The position numbers and the translations under genes were made by a program. From the NCBI RefSeq assembly GCF_000445105.1, contig NZ_ATDP01000075.1, positions 1-64,000 of the forward strand: DNA of 64,000 nt, read 5' to 3'. Below, piece by piece: positions 25,434 to 33,013 of this stretch (its first letter is position 1; every line of letters starts with the position of its first letter). Below the pieces are notes generated by a model. It worked only from the letters and a program-made list of their open reading frames with translations. It was not told where the DNA came from and did no database searches. Source of the stretch: Sphingobium lactosutens DS20 (lineage in GTDB: Bacteria > Pseudomonadota > Alphaproteobacteria > Sphingomonadales > Sphingomonadaceae).

Positions 25434-25734
25434 CCGTCACGCTCGATCGAGTGCGGGGCTTCGCCCGGCCCGGTCGTCCGCACGATGTTGCCTGAACGCG
25501 TGCTTCAAATGCAACGGGTCCGGGTTTGAGGCGGCCTCGACAAATTCACTCGCAGAAACGACGTGGTGGGTTTGCGGGCCGGTGCCTTATGCCCCGCCGG
25601 AAATTCCATCGATCGCCCCACCTAGGTCGATCGCTGATCCTCCGACCCGAGCCTGCGGGTAGGGGCAATCGATACAGATCGGCTTTCAAATATGTGTCTA
25701 TGCGCTATAGTTCAGGGTGTTATAGGATGATGTC
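25434..25734. other. Non-coding stretch with a possible zinc-finger gene remnant
   Basis: No complete gene. One forward frame holds 'CLNACFKCNGSGFEAA', a CxxC-NGSG element like those in DnaJ-type zinc motifs, without a start or supporting context. It may be the relic of a small gene. Confidence 0.3.
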
Positions 25735-26177
25735 GTGCGGATATTCAAAACCAAGTGGGTTGTTCGTTCGTCCGGCGCGAGCGGATTGATGAAGCAGGTT
25801 TGAGGGATGCGATTGCAAGAGCGGAACGCGGGATCATCGATGCCGATCTGGGCGGGGGTCTAATCAAACAGCGCGTTGCCCGTCCCGGCCAGGGACGATC
25901 GGGCGGGTTTCGCATGATCGTCGCCTATCGAACGGAGGAGCGAGCGTTCTTTCTCTTCGGCTTTGCCAAGAACGAGCGCGAGAACATCGGGGATGACGAG
26001 TTGCAGACCTTGAGGGACATCGCCACCGCATTTCTGAAACACGATGACCGTCACCTTGATGAAGCGGTGAGCAAGGGCAAGCTACAGGAAATCGACAATG
26101 GCGAAGAAGCTCGGCAAACTGACCGAAGCGTTGCTGGAAACGGCAGAGGACATGCGCAGTGCAGGCCTGATGGGTGA
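25735..26177 (+). pseudogene. RelE/HigB-type toxin gene, frameshifted near its start
   Basis: The family N-terminus 'MRIFKTKWVVR' is read from a GTG at 25735, but homology continues ('FVRRERIDEAGLRDAIARAERGIIDADLGGGLIKQRVARPGQGRSGGF...FAKNERENI') in another frame. A single missing base near 25768 explains this. A short product could start at GTG 25755. Toxins of this group degrade translated mRNA. The frame runs 80 bases into the antitoxin gene, more overlap than usual. Confidence 0.65.
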
Positions 26178-26426
26178 CGACACCTATCGAAAGATAACGG
26201 TGCGTCACCTGGGTCCGGACGCGCCGCTCGCAGCCGAGCCAATCACGCCGGAAGAAATCCGCCGGGTTCGCGAAGAAGCGCATTTGAGCCAGGCCGCACT
26301 CGCCAAATATACTAACCTGACCACGGGCTATATCTCACAGCTCGAACGCGGCACAAAAAAGGCACGGGTTCGACGCTCGCGATCCTGAACGTCATCCGTC
26401 GCAAGGGTATCGAAGCGGTCCTTTGA
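26098..26426 (+). pseudogene. XRE-type antitoxin gene, frameshifted near its end
   Basis: Begins 'MAKKLGKLTEALLETAEDMRSAGLM', with a Cro/C1 HTH at 'LSQAALAKYTNLTTGYISQLERGTK'. After a run of six A (26354-26359) the expected ending, 'GSTLAILNVIRRKGIEAVL', sits in the next frame up to the TGA at 26426. As read, the product is cut to 96 residues with an altered tail. The HTH itself is intact, so DNA binding could survive. It is the partner of the damaged toxin upstream. Confidence 0.65.
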
Positions 26427-26632
26427 ATGCCTCGTTCACAAGCGACCGGGATCACATGCTTACCGCGCATCAACCGATTGTCTGCGTGGATGCTAGTGGT
26501 CAAAACCAGACGCTTGATACCCAATCAGCGTTCGTTCGCCGTCGCCCTCATCTTAGGCATTCAGGTGATGGCTTGCTCATCTCAGAAGCCGACGTTCACC
26601 TGGGGAAGCGATGTTCGCTCTGCGCCATTGAC

Positions 26633-26653
26633 GTATGCGCCATTGACGCATAC
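26633..26653. promoter_or_regulatory. Palindromic operator of the second TA module
   Basis: GTATGC at 26633-26638 and GCATAC at 26648-26653 form a perfect dyad with a nine-base spacer. The spacer and arms also contain a tandem repeat of GCCATTGACG. It ends ten bases before the preferred toxin start, the expected place for autorepression by the HTH antitoxin. Confidence 0.6.
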
Positions 26654-26662
26654 ATGGAGAGC

Positions 26663-26998
26663 ATGATCGCGTTGCAAACCGTCGTGGAATTGCCCGAGTT
26701 TCTGCGGCGCGCAAAGGCGATCATGTCAGCCGATGAGCAGGCGGCGTTGGTGGACGCAGTCGCGGCCGACCCACAAGCGGGAATCTCGCTGGGCGGAGGG
26801 CTTCGCAAGATGCGCATCGCGCGAGCGGGAAGCGGCAAAAGCGGAGGCTACCGGACAGTGTATGTGTTCGGCGGCACCCACATGCCCATCTTTCTGGTGA
26901 CGGTGTTCGCCAAGAACGAGAAGGACAATCTGGCCAAGGCCGAGCAGGCAGCGCTGGTGGAACTGAGCAAAGCTCTGGTGGCAGCATATGGAGACTGA
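26663..26998 (+). CDS. RelE/HigB-type toxin
   Basis: 111-residue toxin of the DUF1044 RelE group: 'LPEFLRRAKAIMSADEQAALVDAVAADPQAGISLGGGLRKMRIARAGSGKSGGYRTVYVF', then 'FLVTVFAKNEKDNLAKAEQAAL'. The basic stretch and the FAKNEK motif are family hallmarks. Family members cleave mRNA, often on the ribosome. The ATG at 26663 has GGAGA six bases before it; an ATG at 26654 is in frame. Its antitoxin starts two bases after the stop. Unlike the module upstream, this one is intact. Confidence 0.8.
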   Translation: MIALQTVVELPEFLRRAKAIMSADEQAALVDAVAADPQAGISLGGGLRKMRIARAGSGKSGGYRTVYVFGGTHMPIFLVTVFAKNEKDNLAKAEQAALVELSKALVAAYGD

Positions 26999-27000
26999 AC

Positions 27001-27288
27001 ATGAGTGCCTATGAAAGCATCGCGCAGGGGCTGAACGAGGCGCTGGCCTTCGCGCGCGGCGAAGAGACGGGCGCTGTCGTTCATCAGGTCGAGGTGCCGG
27101 TGGTCGACGTGTCGGCCATCCGGGCTAGCACCGGGCTGTCGCAAGGAGCGTTCGCGCGCAGCATCGGCGTGGCCAAGGGGACGTTGCTGAACTGGGAGCA
27201 GGGACGCCGCCGCCCGACCGGCCCCGCGCAGGTGCTTCTTGCCATGTTGGCACGCAAGCCTTCGCTGGTGAGCGAGCTCTTGCGATAA
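27001..27288 (+). CDS. XRE-family antitoxin
   Basis: 95-residue antitoxin with a C-terminal Cro/C1 helix-turn-helix: 'VSAIRASTGLSQGAFARSIGVAKGTLLNWEQGRRRPTGPAQVLLAMLARKP'. It pairs with the RelE-type toxin directly upstream, a toxin-first order usual for HigBA-like modules. It would neutralise the toxin and repress the operon, probably at the dyad 26633-26653. Confidence 0.82.
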   Translation: MSAYESIAQGLNEALAFARGEETGAVVHQVEVPVVDVSAIRASTGLSQGAFARSIGVAKGTLLNWEQGRRRPTGPAQVLLAMLARKPSLVSELLR

Positions 27289-27620
27289 GGCGTCACGTTT
27301 CGTCGCTGCTTCGACCATTGCCATACACGCGCCACCAATAGCTGCCTGACCGTTCTCCACCACTTCGAGGCCGCGATATGCGGGTACCAAGCGTTAGGTT
27401 TTGACCACTAGGCGGATTGGCTGATTTATGGCTCTCCTTCCGCTTGCGGGAGGGGCGGGGGCATATCCTGCGCGTTTTCTCCCCAGTAGAGGGAGGTGGC
27501 AGACCGCGGCCGGAACCTTGGCCGTCCGGCGGCGCCGTTCGCTCCCGCATCGACCATGTTGCGCCAATCTGTCCGAGACTCCGCTTGCGTTCACCTGTAC
27601 GCATCCGCCTAATCACGGTC
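27289..27620. other. Intergenic stretch
   Basis: Contains the right inverted repeat of the TA element (27382-27411). The remainder shows no gene; the region around 27430-27520 has CT- and G-rich runs without clear structure. Confidence 0.4.
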
Positions 27621-28121
27621 ATGCGCCTGATCGACCAGCTCGCCGCCACGCGGATCTACTATCCTCGACCACTTCCGACATTGCCGGATATATTGCTGAT
27701 CGACATACCGCTTGCCTTCTCGGGCGATAGGCTTGCGCTTGGCCGCTATTATCCGGTGATCCTCGAAAGCCTGGCCGAAATGCAAGAGTTCGAGGCATTT
27801 CTCTGCGAGCAACGCCCCGAACTGATTTCACCGGCGCTGCTCGCACGACGCCCGTCCGGCCTGCGCACCGACGACATCGTCTTTGCGCGATATAGCCCTC
27901 CGGCGCCGCGCTGGCCCTGGCTGCACTTATGCTGCTGGCCGACACGCTGCACCATGCTGGTGCCCCATCCCGAAGACGAGTTTGCCCGCGGCGCCTATAC
28001 AGTCGATGCCTTCCAGAGTGACGACGACGTCAACGCCGCCGAGTTGCGCCTGCTGGCCGCGCTCGGACCCCATGAAGCCTATTATGTTCGTTCAGTTCCG
28101 GTTGCGGCCGGACACGCCTGA
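27621..28121 (+). CDS. Hypothetical protein
   Basis: 166-residue protein, 'MRLIDQLAATRIYYPRPLPTLPDILLIDIPLAFSGDRLALGRYYPVILESLAEMQEFEAFL...'. The C-terminus is Trp- and Cys-rich ('WPWLHLCCWPTRCTMLV'). No recognised domain. The frame is open upstream, but those codons look random, so the ATG at 27621 is preferred. It may belong to the local accessory set. Confidence 0.5.
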   Translation: MRLIDQLAATRIYYPRPLPTLPDILLIDIPLAFSGDRLALGRYYPVILESLAEMQEFEAFLCEQRPELISPALLARRPSGLRTDDIVFARYSPPAPRWPWLHLCCWPTRCTMLVPHPEDEFARGAYTVDAFQSDDDVNAAELRLLAALGPHEAYYVRSVPVAAGHA

Positions 28122-28148
28122 TCGTTGTGCGAATGTTCGCGGCGATCC

Positions 28149-28814
28149 TCAATTGACGCCGCAGCATTTCTTGTACTTGCGGCCCGACCCGCAAGGACAG
28201 GGATCGTTTCGGCCAACCTTGGCGCGCCTGGACGCCGCAGGGCGATGGGGATCATTCTCGAGCCGCCACTGATGCAGCATCTCCACCCAGATCGGGATCA
28301 GGTCCGGCGCCTCGGCGTCCCAGCGGTCTTCCTCCTGCCGGTCAAGATCACGGTGGCCGTCTGCGAAATCCCGCAACGTGCGGATACCGGCCAAGGCTGC
28401 ATGACATCCCGCATCGTCATCCGCCTCGATGCGCGCCCAGCCGCCCGGCGAAAGCGCCATCGCTTGCGCGAATCCGTCGATCCACATCTCCCACAGCGTC
28501 TCGCCGGAGCGCGTGTCGGTTTCCAGCAGCGGTGCATAGGCGCCCGGATGGGCCAGCGAATCGATGATCGCATGGTAATGGGTCATCACAAGCCCGAGAA
28601 ACGCCCGCAAACCCTCCTCGGTGTCGAATTCCGGCTCCCCATCACCCTCATCCCCGGCCCAGATGAGCGGGATCCACCGCCCCGGCGTGATGAGGTCGGG
28701 GCTGACCACGACTCCTGTCAGAAACCCGTCCAGCTGTGACAGGAGCATCGCTTCGGGCTGGTCGAGCAACTGGCGGTCGAGCGTCGCGAGATAGGCGGGT
28801 TCTGACTCCATCAT
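28149..28814 (-). CDS. UPF0149/YecA-like protein with SEC-C motif
   Basis: 221-residue protein. The N-terminal part fits the UPF0149 (YecA) helical domain ('[25 protein letters not shown]'). The last ~22 residues are a SEC-C zinc motif ('[20 protein letters not shown]') like that of SecA, with the CxC...CC zinc ligands. SEC-C proteins often act with the ribosome or translocase. Function here is unknown. Confidence 0.8.
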   Translation of the reverse strand: MMESEPAYLATLDRQLLDQPEAMLLSQLDGFLTGVVVSPDLITPGRWIPLIWAGDEGDGEPEFDTEEGLRAFLGLVMTHYHAIIDSLAHPGAYAPLLETDTRSGETLWEMWIDGFAQAMALSPGGWARIEADDDAGCHAALAGIRTLRDFADGHRDLDRQEEDRWDAEAPDLIPIWVEMLHQWRLENDPHRPAASRRAKVGRNDPCPCGSGRKYKKCCGVN

Positions 28815-28914
28815 CCCCGTTTACCGCTGACGCAGGTTGCGATCATCATGTCGTCGCCGGGAGGGGCAGGGGAGCAGCCGGCGCGATCTTGTCGAACACC
28901 CAGGCGCTTCCTGC

Positions 28915-29319
28915 CTATCGATTCAGGGCGGCCGAGACCACGGGCGCCATATCGACACGCCGCTTCATCAGATCCGTGAGCCAGACAAGATGTGCCGCCG
29001 CCTCCGCCAGAGGCAATGCACAGACCTCCTCGAACAGCTCCCGTTGATAGTCGAGATCCCGCGCCAGGATATCGCGCAGCCGTATCCGCGCCGCGCTGTC
29101 ATCTTCCTCGATCCCGGCATTCGCCTCGCGCGCCGCATCGAGAAACGCTTCCGCCAGTTCCTGCGCCTCATAATAGCCGCCATTCAGCCCCTCGCTTGCG
29201 GCAAGGCTCGCCAATCGCCGACGCACCAGCGCCAGTTCCGGATCCACCGCCGCATCGTCGAGCGGCAGGTTGAAATCATATGTGGCAAGATAGTCCCGGA
29301 TCATGCCTTTCTGGAACAT
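28915..29319 (-). CDS. Hypothetical helical protein
   Basis: 134-residue, mostly helical, acidic protein ('ELALVRRRLASLAASEGLNGGYYEAQELAEAFLDAAREANAG...'). An ATG five codons in ('MIRDYLATYDF') is an alternative start. No known domain. Same strand as the SEC-C protein, 100 bases upstream of it, possibly one operon. Confidence 0.5.
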   Translation of the reverse strand: MFQKGMIRDYLATYDFNLPLDDAAVDPELALVRRRLASLAASEGLNGGYYEAQELAEAFLDAAREANAGIEEDDSAARIRLRDILARDLDYQRELFEEVCALPLAEAAAHLVWLTDLMKRRVDMAPVVSAALNR

Positions 29320-29776
29320 AGAATGAACAAGATTGCAAGCGCCATGTTATGCTTGGCAAGCAATGCCCCATCATCCCTGTCAATTTCGAGAATGCGTGAA
29401 CTGGGGTTGGCAATTGCAGGTTGGCTGGGCAACATCCCGGAGCCGGAGTTTCGGCACCTTTCGCGACCGGTCTCGCGCAACGCATCGAAGGCCGCGATCA
29501 TGGTCTGGCCCGTTGCTCTCCGTGTGCAACGAGACTGTCGCCGCACACTAATCTGTGAATCGGCACCTTGGTATTTTTGGCTCTTTTCCGCCATTTCTCA
29601 TCCGGTGTTTCGCTCCTTATCTGTCAATCCCCGTGTTATATGTTCTTGGTCCGTGAACGAACTTCGGGGAGGCTCAAATTTGGGGCTCGGCATTGGATGT
29701 GGTCGCGCGAATGGCCCTCGGTGCGGAACTCGCGTCGAGGGCGAACGAGATGCGCATCGCATCGCGCATTGAGTGT
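29320..29776. other. Intergenic stretch, no confident gene
   Basis: 457 bp between two minus-strand genes. Several short frames are open but none looks coding over its full length. A forward stretch around 29693-29790 reads 'LDVVARMALGAELASRANEMRIASRIE', which looks protein-like and may be a remnant. Confidence 0.4.
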
Positions 29777-30303
29777 CTAGAATTGGCCGGCCGCTCTCAA
29801 TTCGCGTTCAAGCGTCGCAAAGGGCAATATGAGCGTCAGCGGTTTGTCGTGCAGAGGAACGGCACCATAGCTGGCATACCAGGTAGCGGCTCGTTCGTTT
29901 TTGGCGTCTATGATCAGCAAAACCCCGCCGACCTCGGCCGCAACCCGAATGCATCTGCGCCCGGTCGCCCCCAGAAGTTGACCCCCAAGCCCTTTCCCTT
30001 GCACGCGAATATCCGTTGCAAGCCGCGCGAGCCGGAAACCGGGCACTTCATGCCTGGCGAGTCCGCGCCTAACCAGTTCGGGCGTGTCGGCGTGATCCAA
30101 GCTGCCCGGAGCAATGCTATAGAAACCGAGAACCGTCTTGTTGTCGGTGTCACTGATGGCGAGGAACGTCTTGGCCCCGCCTAGCTCATGGCTCTGCCGC
30201 GCAAAGCGCTGCAAAAAATGTTCAGATCATTGTCGCCGCAGTCGAACGAGGTGCTGTCATGCGCTTTCGAAATCGCTTCCTCGTGCCGTAGAGGAAGCGT
30301 CAT
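29777..30303 (-). pseudogene. GNAT acetyltransferase toxin gene, frameshifted
   Basis: The start overlaps the antitoxin stop as ATGA and reads 'MTLPLRHEEAISKAHDSTSFDCGDNDLNIF'. After a run of six A on the plus strand (30213-30218) the homology continues in another frame as 'LQRFARQSHELGGAKTFLAI...GFYSIAPGSLDHADTPELVRRGLARHEVPGFRLARLATDIRVQGKGLGGQLL'. The acetyl-CoA site 'VQGKGLGGQLL' is intact. Family members (TacT, AtaT) acetylate aminoacyl-tRNA and halt translation. One lost base probably inactivates it, unless the gap is a sequencing error. Confidence 0.75.
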
Positions 30304-30578
30304 GCCGACTTTGGCATCGCGGCAATGGCAGCCCGCAATTTCGCATTCGCAGGCGGCGGGTTCTCAAGCAGATCGAGAACGAGCAGGCTGTCCCTCTCGC
30401 TCAACTTCGTCCGCTCCGCCGCGTCGATTACGCTTTCGGCTTCACGCAGCGCCGAACGTGTAACAAAGGTCGTCAGATCGGTATGCTTGAGCGCAGCCGC
30501 CCGGGCGAGTAACGCCTTTTGCGCCGGTCGGATACGCAGGCGCATGCGCCTGTTGTCTTCCACTACCGCTCGCGGCAT
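30300..30578 (-). CDS. DUF1778 (TacA-like RHH) antitoxin
   Basis: 92-residue antitoxin: 'MPRAVVEDNRRMRLRIRPAQKALLARAAALKHTDLTTFVTRSALREAESVIDAAERTKLSERDSLLVLDLLENPPPANAKL'. The N-terminal ribbon-helix-helix binds DNA, and the C-terminal tail ending 'PPPANAKLRAAI' wraps the GNAT toxin. It precedes and overlaps the toxin gene, the usual order for this type II class. It is intact although its toxin is not. Confidence 0.85.
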   Translation of the reverse strand: MPRAVVEDNRRMRLRIRPAQKALLARAAALKHTDLTTFVTRSALREAESVIDAAERTKLSERDSLLVLDLLENPPPANAKLRAAIAAMPKSA

Positions 30579-30728
30579 TGCGCACCTCCACTTGTACAGC
30601 TTCAATAGGTACACGATTGCACCGTGCTTCGCCAAGTTTTGCCAAACTGGCTATGCTCGGCGCTGTGAGCACGATGAATATTTCGCTGCCTGAGACACTA
30701 AAGGCGTTCGTGGGCTAGCAGGACGCGG

Positions 30729-31025
30729 CTACGGCACGAGCAGCGAATAAGTTTGCGAGTTGAGCGGGACGACAATATCGACATAGGGCGCGTACTCTAC
30801 GCGCGCCGCGACATTTCCGCCTGGCTCGACGATCCAGAGGAAAATGAGCGCATGCTGCACTGATGCCAGGAGCAGTGTCGCTCGACAGCGCCTTCGTGCA
30901 TCGCACGCAGGACCACGCCCGCGGTGCATGTTTCCCCGGTCGAGACGGCTCCCGGGAGATTGAGGCACCCCCTGAGCCAGTTCCCAAATCTCGCTCGCCC
31001 ATTCCCGTAAAACGACGCGTTTCAC
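30729..31025 (-). CDS. Doubtful hypothetical protein
   Basis: 98-residue open frame. The ends look protein-like ('MKRVVLREWASEIWELAQGV' and 'ALIFLWIVEPGGNVAARVEYAPYVDIVVPLNSQTYSLLVP'), but the middle is Arg/Cys-rich and may reflect a frameshifted relic. No domain recognised. The surrounding 30579-31259 has nothing else I can support. Confidence 0.3.
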   Translation of the reverse strand: MKRVVLREWASEIWELAQGVPQSPGSRLDRGNMHRGRGPACDARRRCRATLLLASVQHALIFLWIVEPGGNVAARVEYAPYVDIVVPLNSQTYSLLVP

Positions 31026-31224
31026 CTCTTCATGCCTGTTCCGGGCAGCTCACGCGCCTTTTCGAAAGTCAGGCACATGCCGGGACCGAACCGGGATGAT
31101 CGACAGCGTGGCGCAGCTGCGGTGGCGGGGGATCGTCAGACTCAGCGAACGCAGGCCTCTGATCGACGTCGACGAAGACTTTCACGAATATCCATGTTTC
31201 AGCATGAAATATGATTTTCTGAGA

Positions 31225-31250
31225 TTGAACCATGATGTTTTATATATGAT
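31225..31250 (+). promoter_or_regulatory. Possible promoter of the XRE gene
   Basis: TTGAAC at 31225-31230 could be a -35 box. TATGAT at 31245-31250 gives a spacing of 14, and GATATA at 31248-31253 gives 17. The region is AT-rich in a GC-rich neighbourhood and ends seven to ten bases before the ATG, so the transcript would have almost no leader. TTTCA-GCA-TGAAA just upstream (31195-31207) may be an operator. Confidence 0.35.
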
Positions 31251-31259
31251 ATAGGCCCG

Positions 31260-31526
31260 ATGATCACCTCCCAGCAAATGCGGGCGGCCCGCGCGCTCCT
31301 CGGAATCGATCAGAAACGACTGGCGGAATTGGCCAGCGTATCACTTCCGACGATCCAGCGTATGGAAACGTCGGATGGGCAGGTGCGCGGCGTCGTCGAG
31401 ACGCTGGTCAAGGTGGTGTCTGCTTTGGAACGGGAAGGCATCGAACTCATCGGTGAAAATACGCCCAGCCAGGGCAAGGGGCGGGGCGTGCGGCTGCGCG
31501 ATGCAGCGGTGGCCCTCGGTCGATAG
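31260..31526 (+). CDS. XRE-family transcriptional regulator
   Basis: 88-residue Cro/C1-type DNA-binding protein: 'MITSQQMRAARALLGIDQKRLAELASVSLPTIQRMETSDGQVRGVVETLVKVVSALEREGIELI'. The HTH fills the protein, followed by a short Gly/Arg-rich tail. It is free-standing with no toxin partner next to it, and resembles the common small regulators of mobile elements. Target unknown, perhaps its own AT-rich promoter. Confidence 0.75.
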   Translation: MITSQQMRAARALLGIDQKRLAELASVSLPTIQRMETSDGQVRGVVETLVKVVSALEREGIELIGENTPSQGKGRGVRLRDAAVALGR

Positions 31527-31544
31527 TTGAACGGATAAGCGTAG

Positions 31545-31853
31545 ATGACGGACAGCAACGAGGATTATGTATACGACGAAGAGAGCGGCGAATGGATGCC
31601 CGCTTCGGAGCTGGAGGAGCGCGAGCGCACCATCACCCGCGTTGAGGTTCGCGATGCCGTCGGCAATCTCCTCGCTGATGGCGACCAGGTGACACTTATC
31701 AAGGATCTGGACGTCAAGGGCGCGGGCCAGACCCTCAAGCGCGGCACGCTGATCAAGTCGATCCGCCTCACCGGCGACGACCAGGAAATCGACTGCAAGT
31801 TCGACGGCATCAAGGGCCTCGTGCTGCGCGCCGAGTTCGTGCGCAAGCGCTGA
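31545..31853 (+). CDS. PhnA-domain protein lacking the zinc ribbon
   Basis: 102-residue protein matching the PhnA (YjdM) C-terminal domain: 'EVRDAVGNLLADGDQVTLIKDLDVKGAGQTLKRGTLIKSIRLTGDDQEIDCKFDGIKGLVLRAEFVRK'. The N-terminal zinc ribbon of E. coli PhnA is absent and replaced by an acidic stretch. Despite the name, the family is not shown to act in phosphonate use. Its stop overlaps the start of a 37-residue frame. Confidence 0.8.
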   Translation: MTDSNEDYVYDEESGEWMPASELEERERTITRVEVRDAVGNLLADGDQVTLIKDLDVKGAGQTLKRGTLIKSIRLTGDDQEIDCKFDGIKGLVLRAEFVRKR

Positions 31854-31966
31854 TGGCGCGGCGCAAGATCCCTAAGCGGTACGCCATGGCCATTCGCGCC
31901 CTGGCGGACGGCGAAGGTCGCCCCCGCAAGGCGGATGACCGGCGGATCGCTCGGTGGTTGGGATGA
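31853..31966 (+). CDS. Tiny basic protein downstream of PhnA
   Basis: 37-residue frame, 'MARRKIPKRYAMAIRALADG' onward, ending 'RRIARWLG'. ATG and stop overlap both neighbours, suggesting coupled translation. Strongly basic. Size makes the call uncertain. Confidence 0.4.
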   Translation: MARRKIPKRYAMAIRALADGEGRPRKADDRRIARWLG

Positions 31967-32214
31967 AGCCACCGGTCCATTCCTTCACGATATCGGCGCG
32001 TTTGATCCTCCTGCCGTCCGAGACCGGCTCCTGCGGACTGCCGGTCATACGGCGGCGACGCCGGAGGGCGGCAAGGCTTATAAGGCGATCCCGCCGCTTC
32101 TCGCCGGCCGAGCTGGACCAGCCGGTCTCAACGCTCGAATTACTGCGCCCGCGGCCGCGGGCGCACCAGGCCCGTTCCTGTTGGAACGATGCGGGGATGA
32201 GCACGGCATGCTAA
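31963..32214 (+). CDS. Small basic hypothetical protein
   Basis: 83-residue frame, 'MKPPVHSFTISARLILLPSETGSCGLPVIRRRRRRAARLIRRSRRF...'. Very Arg-rich, linked by overlapping start and stop codons to the frame before and overlapping the YoaK start by seven bases. Arg-rich frames can be artefacts in high-GC DNA, so this is tentative. Confidence 0.3.
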   Translation: MKPPVHSFTISARLILLPSETGSCGLPVIRRRRRRAARLIRRSRRFSPAELDQPVSTLELLRPRPRAHQARSCWNDAGMSTAC

Positions 32215-32945
32215 TCCGCCAGGGTGATGCGCGAGACAGTCGGCTCGACCGGAAGCTGGCTTTCGCGCTTGCCGCCGTGGCCGGCGGACTCAATGCCGCG
32301 GCCTTTCACGAGGTCGGCTTCTTCTCGGCCAACATGACCGGCAACGTCTCGGCCTTGTCCAGCCTGCTTGCCATGGGGCAATGGGCAAAGGGCCTGGGTT
32401 ACCTGGCCATCATCCTCGCCTTCGTCGTCGGTGCAATGGTCTCGACCCTCGTGATCGGTGCGGGTCTGCGGCGCGGTATCATCACCATCTATGCCCGCGT
32501 GATCCTTGGCGAGGGCATGTTGCTCGCGCTGCTCGGCATCTCCCGGATCGCGCTAGATCGCGCGGCCGGCGTTCCCACGCTCATCATCGGCCTGGCTTTC
32601 CTGATGGGGCTGCAGAACGCCATCGTCACCCACATCTCCAATGCCCGCGTACGCACGACGCATGTCTCGGGCATGTCCACCGATATCGGCATCGGACTCG
32701 CGCGGATGATCGATATCCTGCGCGGGAAAGGCGAGGATGCCGATCGCGAAGCGATCATGACGAGGATGCGCCTCCACATCGGCACCGTGATTTCGTTTCT
32801 TCTCGGCGGTGTCGTCGGTGTGCTCGCATGGCGCCTCGCCGGCGATCTCAGTTTCGCCTTCGCGGGATTCGTGCTGGGCGTCGCCGCGCTCACCTCTATC
32901 GAAAATGCCAGGCAAAGGACGGCGCGGTACGACGGGTTGGATTGA
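32208..32945 (+). CDS. YoaK/DUF1275 family membrane protein
   Basis: 245-residue protein with about six to seven hydrophobic segments: 'LAFALAAVAGGLNAAAFHEVGFFSANMTGNVSAL', then 'YLAIILAFVVGAMVSTLVIGAGL', 'LIIGLAFLMGLQNAIVTHISNARVRTTHVSGMSTDIGIGLARM' and two more. The 'NMTGN' and 'QNA...R.THVSG' motifs are DUF1275 signatures. Function unknown. The ATG at 32208 is chosen because upstream codons are unlike the family. Confidence 0.85.
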   Translation: MLIRQGDARDSRLDRKLAFALAAVAGGLNAAAFHEVGFFSANMTGNVSALSSLLAMGQWAKGLGYLAIILAFVVGAMVSTLVIGAGLRRGIITIYARVILGEGMLLALLGISRIALDRAAGVPTLIIGLAFLMGLQNAIVTHISNARVRTTHVSGMSTDIGIGLARMIDILRGKGEDADREAIMTRMRLHIGTVISFLLGGVVGVLAWRLAGDLSFAFAGFVLGVAALTSIENARQRTARYDGLD

Positions 32946-33013
32946 TCATAGCGGCGGGCGCGTTCATTACTGGACCGGAATGAGGCCGAAGGCCCGGATA
33001 TTCATGAGGGCCG

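Larger units (their letters stand above)
26493..27411. mobile_element. Candidate miniature element carrying a TA module
   Basis: Imperfect 30-bp inverted repeats at 26493-26522 and 27382-27411 match at 27 positions. Both begin CTAGTGGTCAAAACC at the outside edge. They bracket an intact RelE-type toxin and XRE antitoxin pair and no transposase, giving a 919-bp unit. No clear target duplication is visible. A transposase-dependent (MITE-like) element is the simplest reading. Confidence 0.5.

Noticed and set aside
28837-29772. 311-codon plus-strand frame
   Set aside because: It is antisense to the hypothetical gene 28915-29319 and continues through non-coding sequence; composition is shadow-like.
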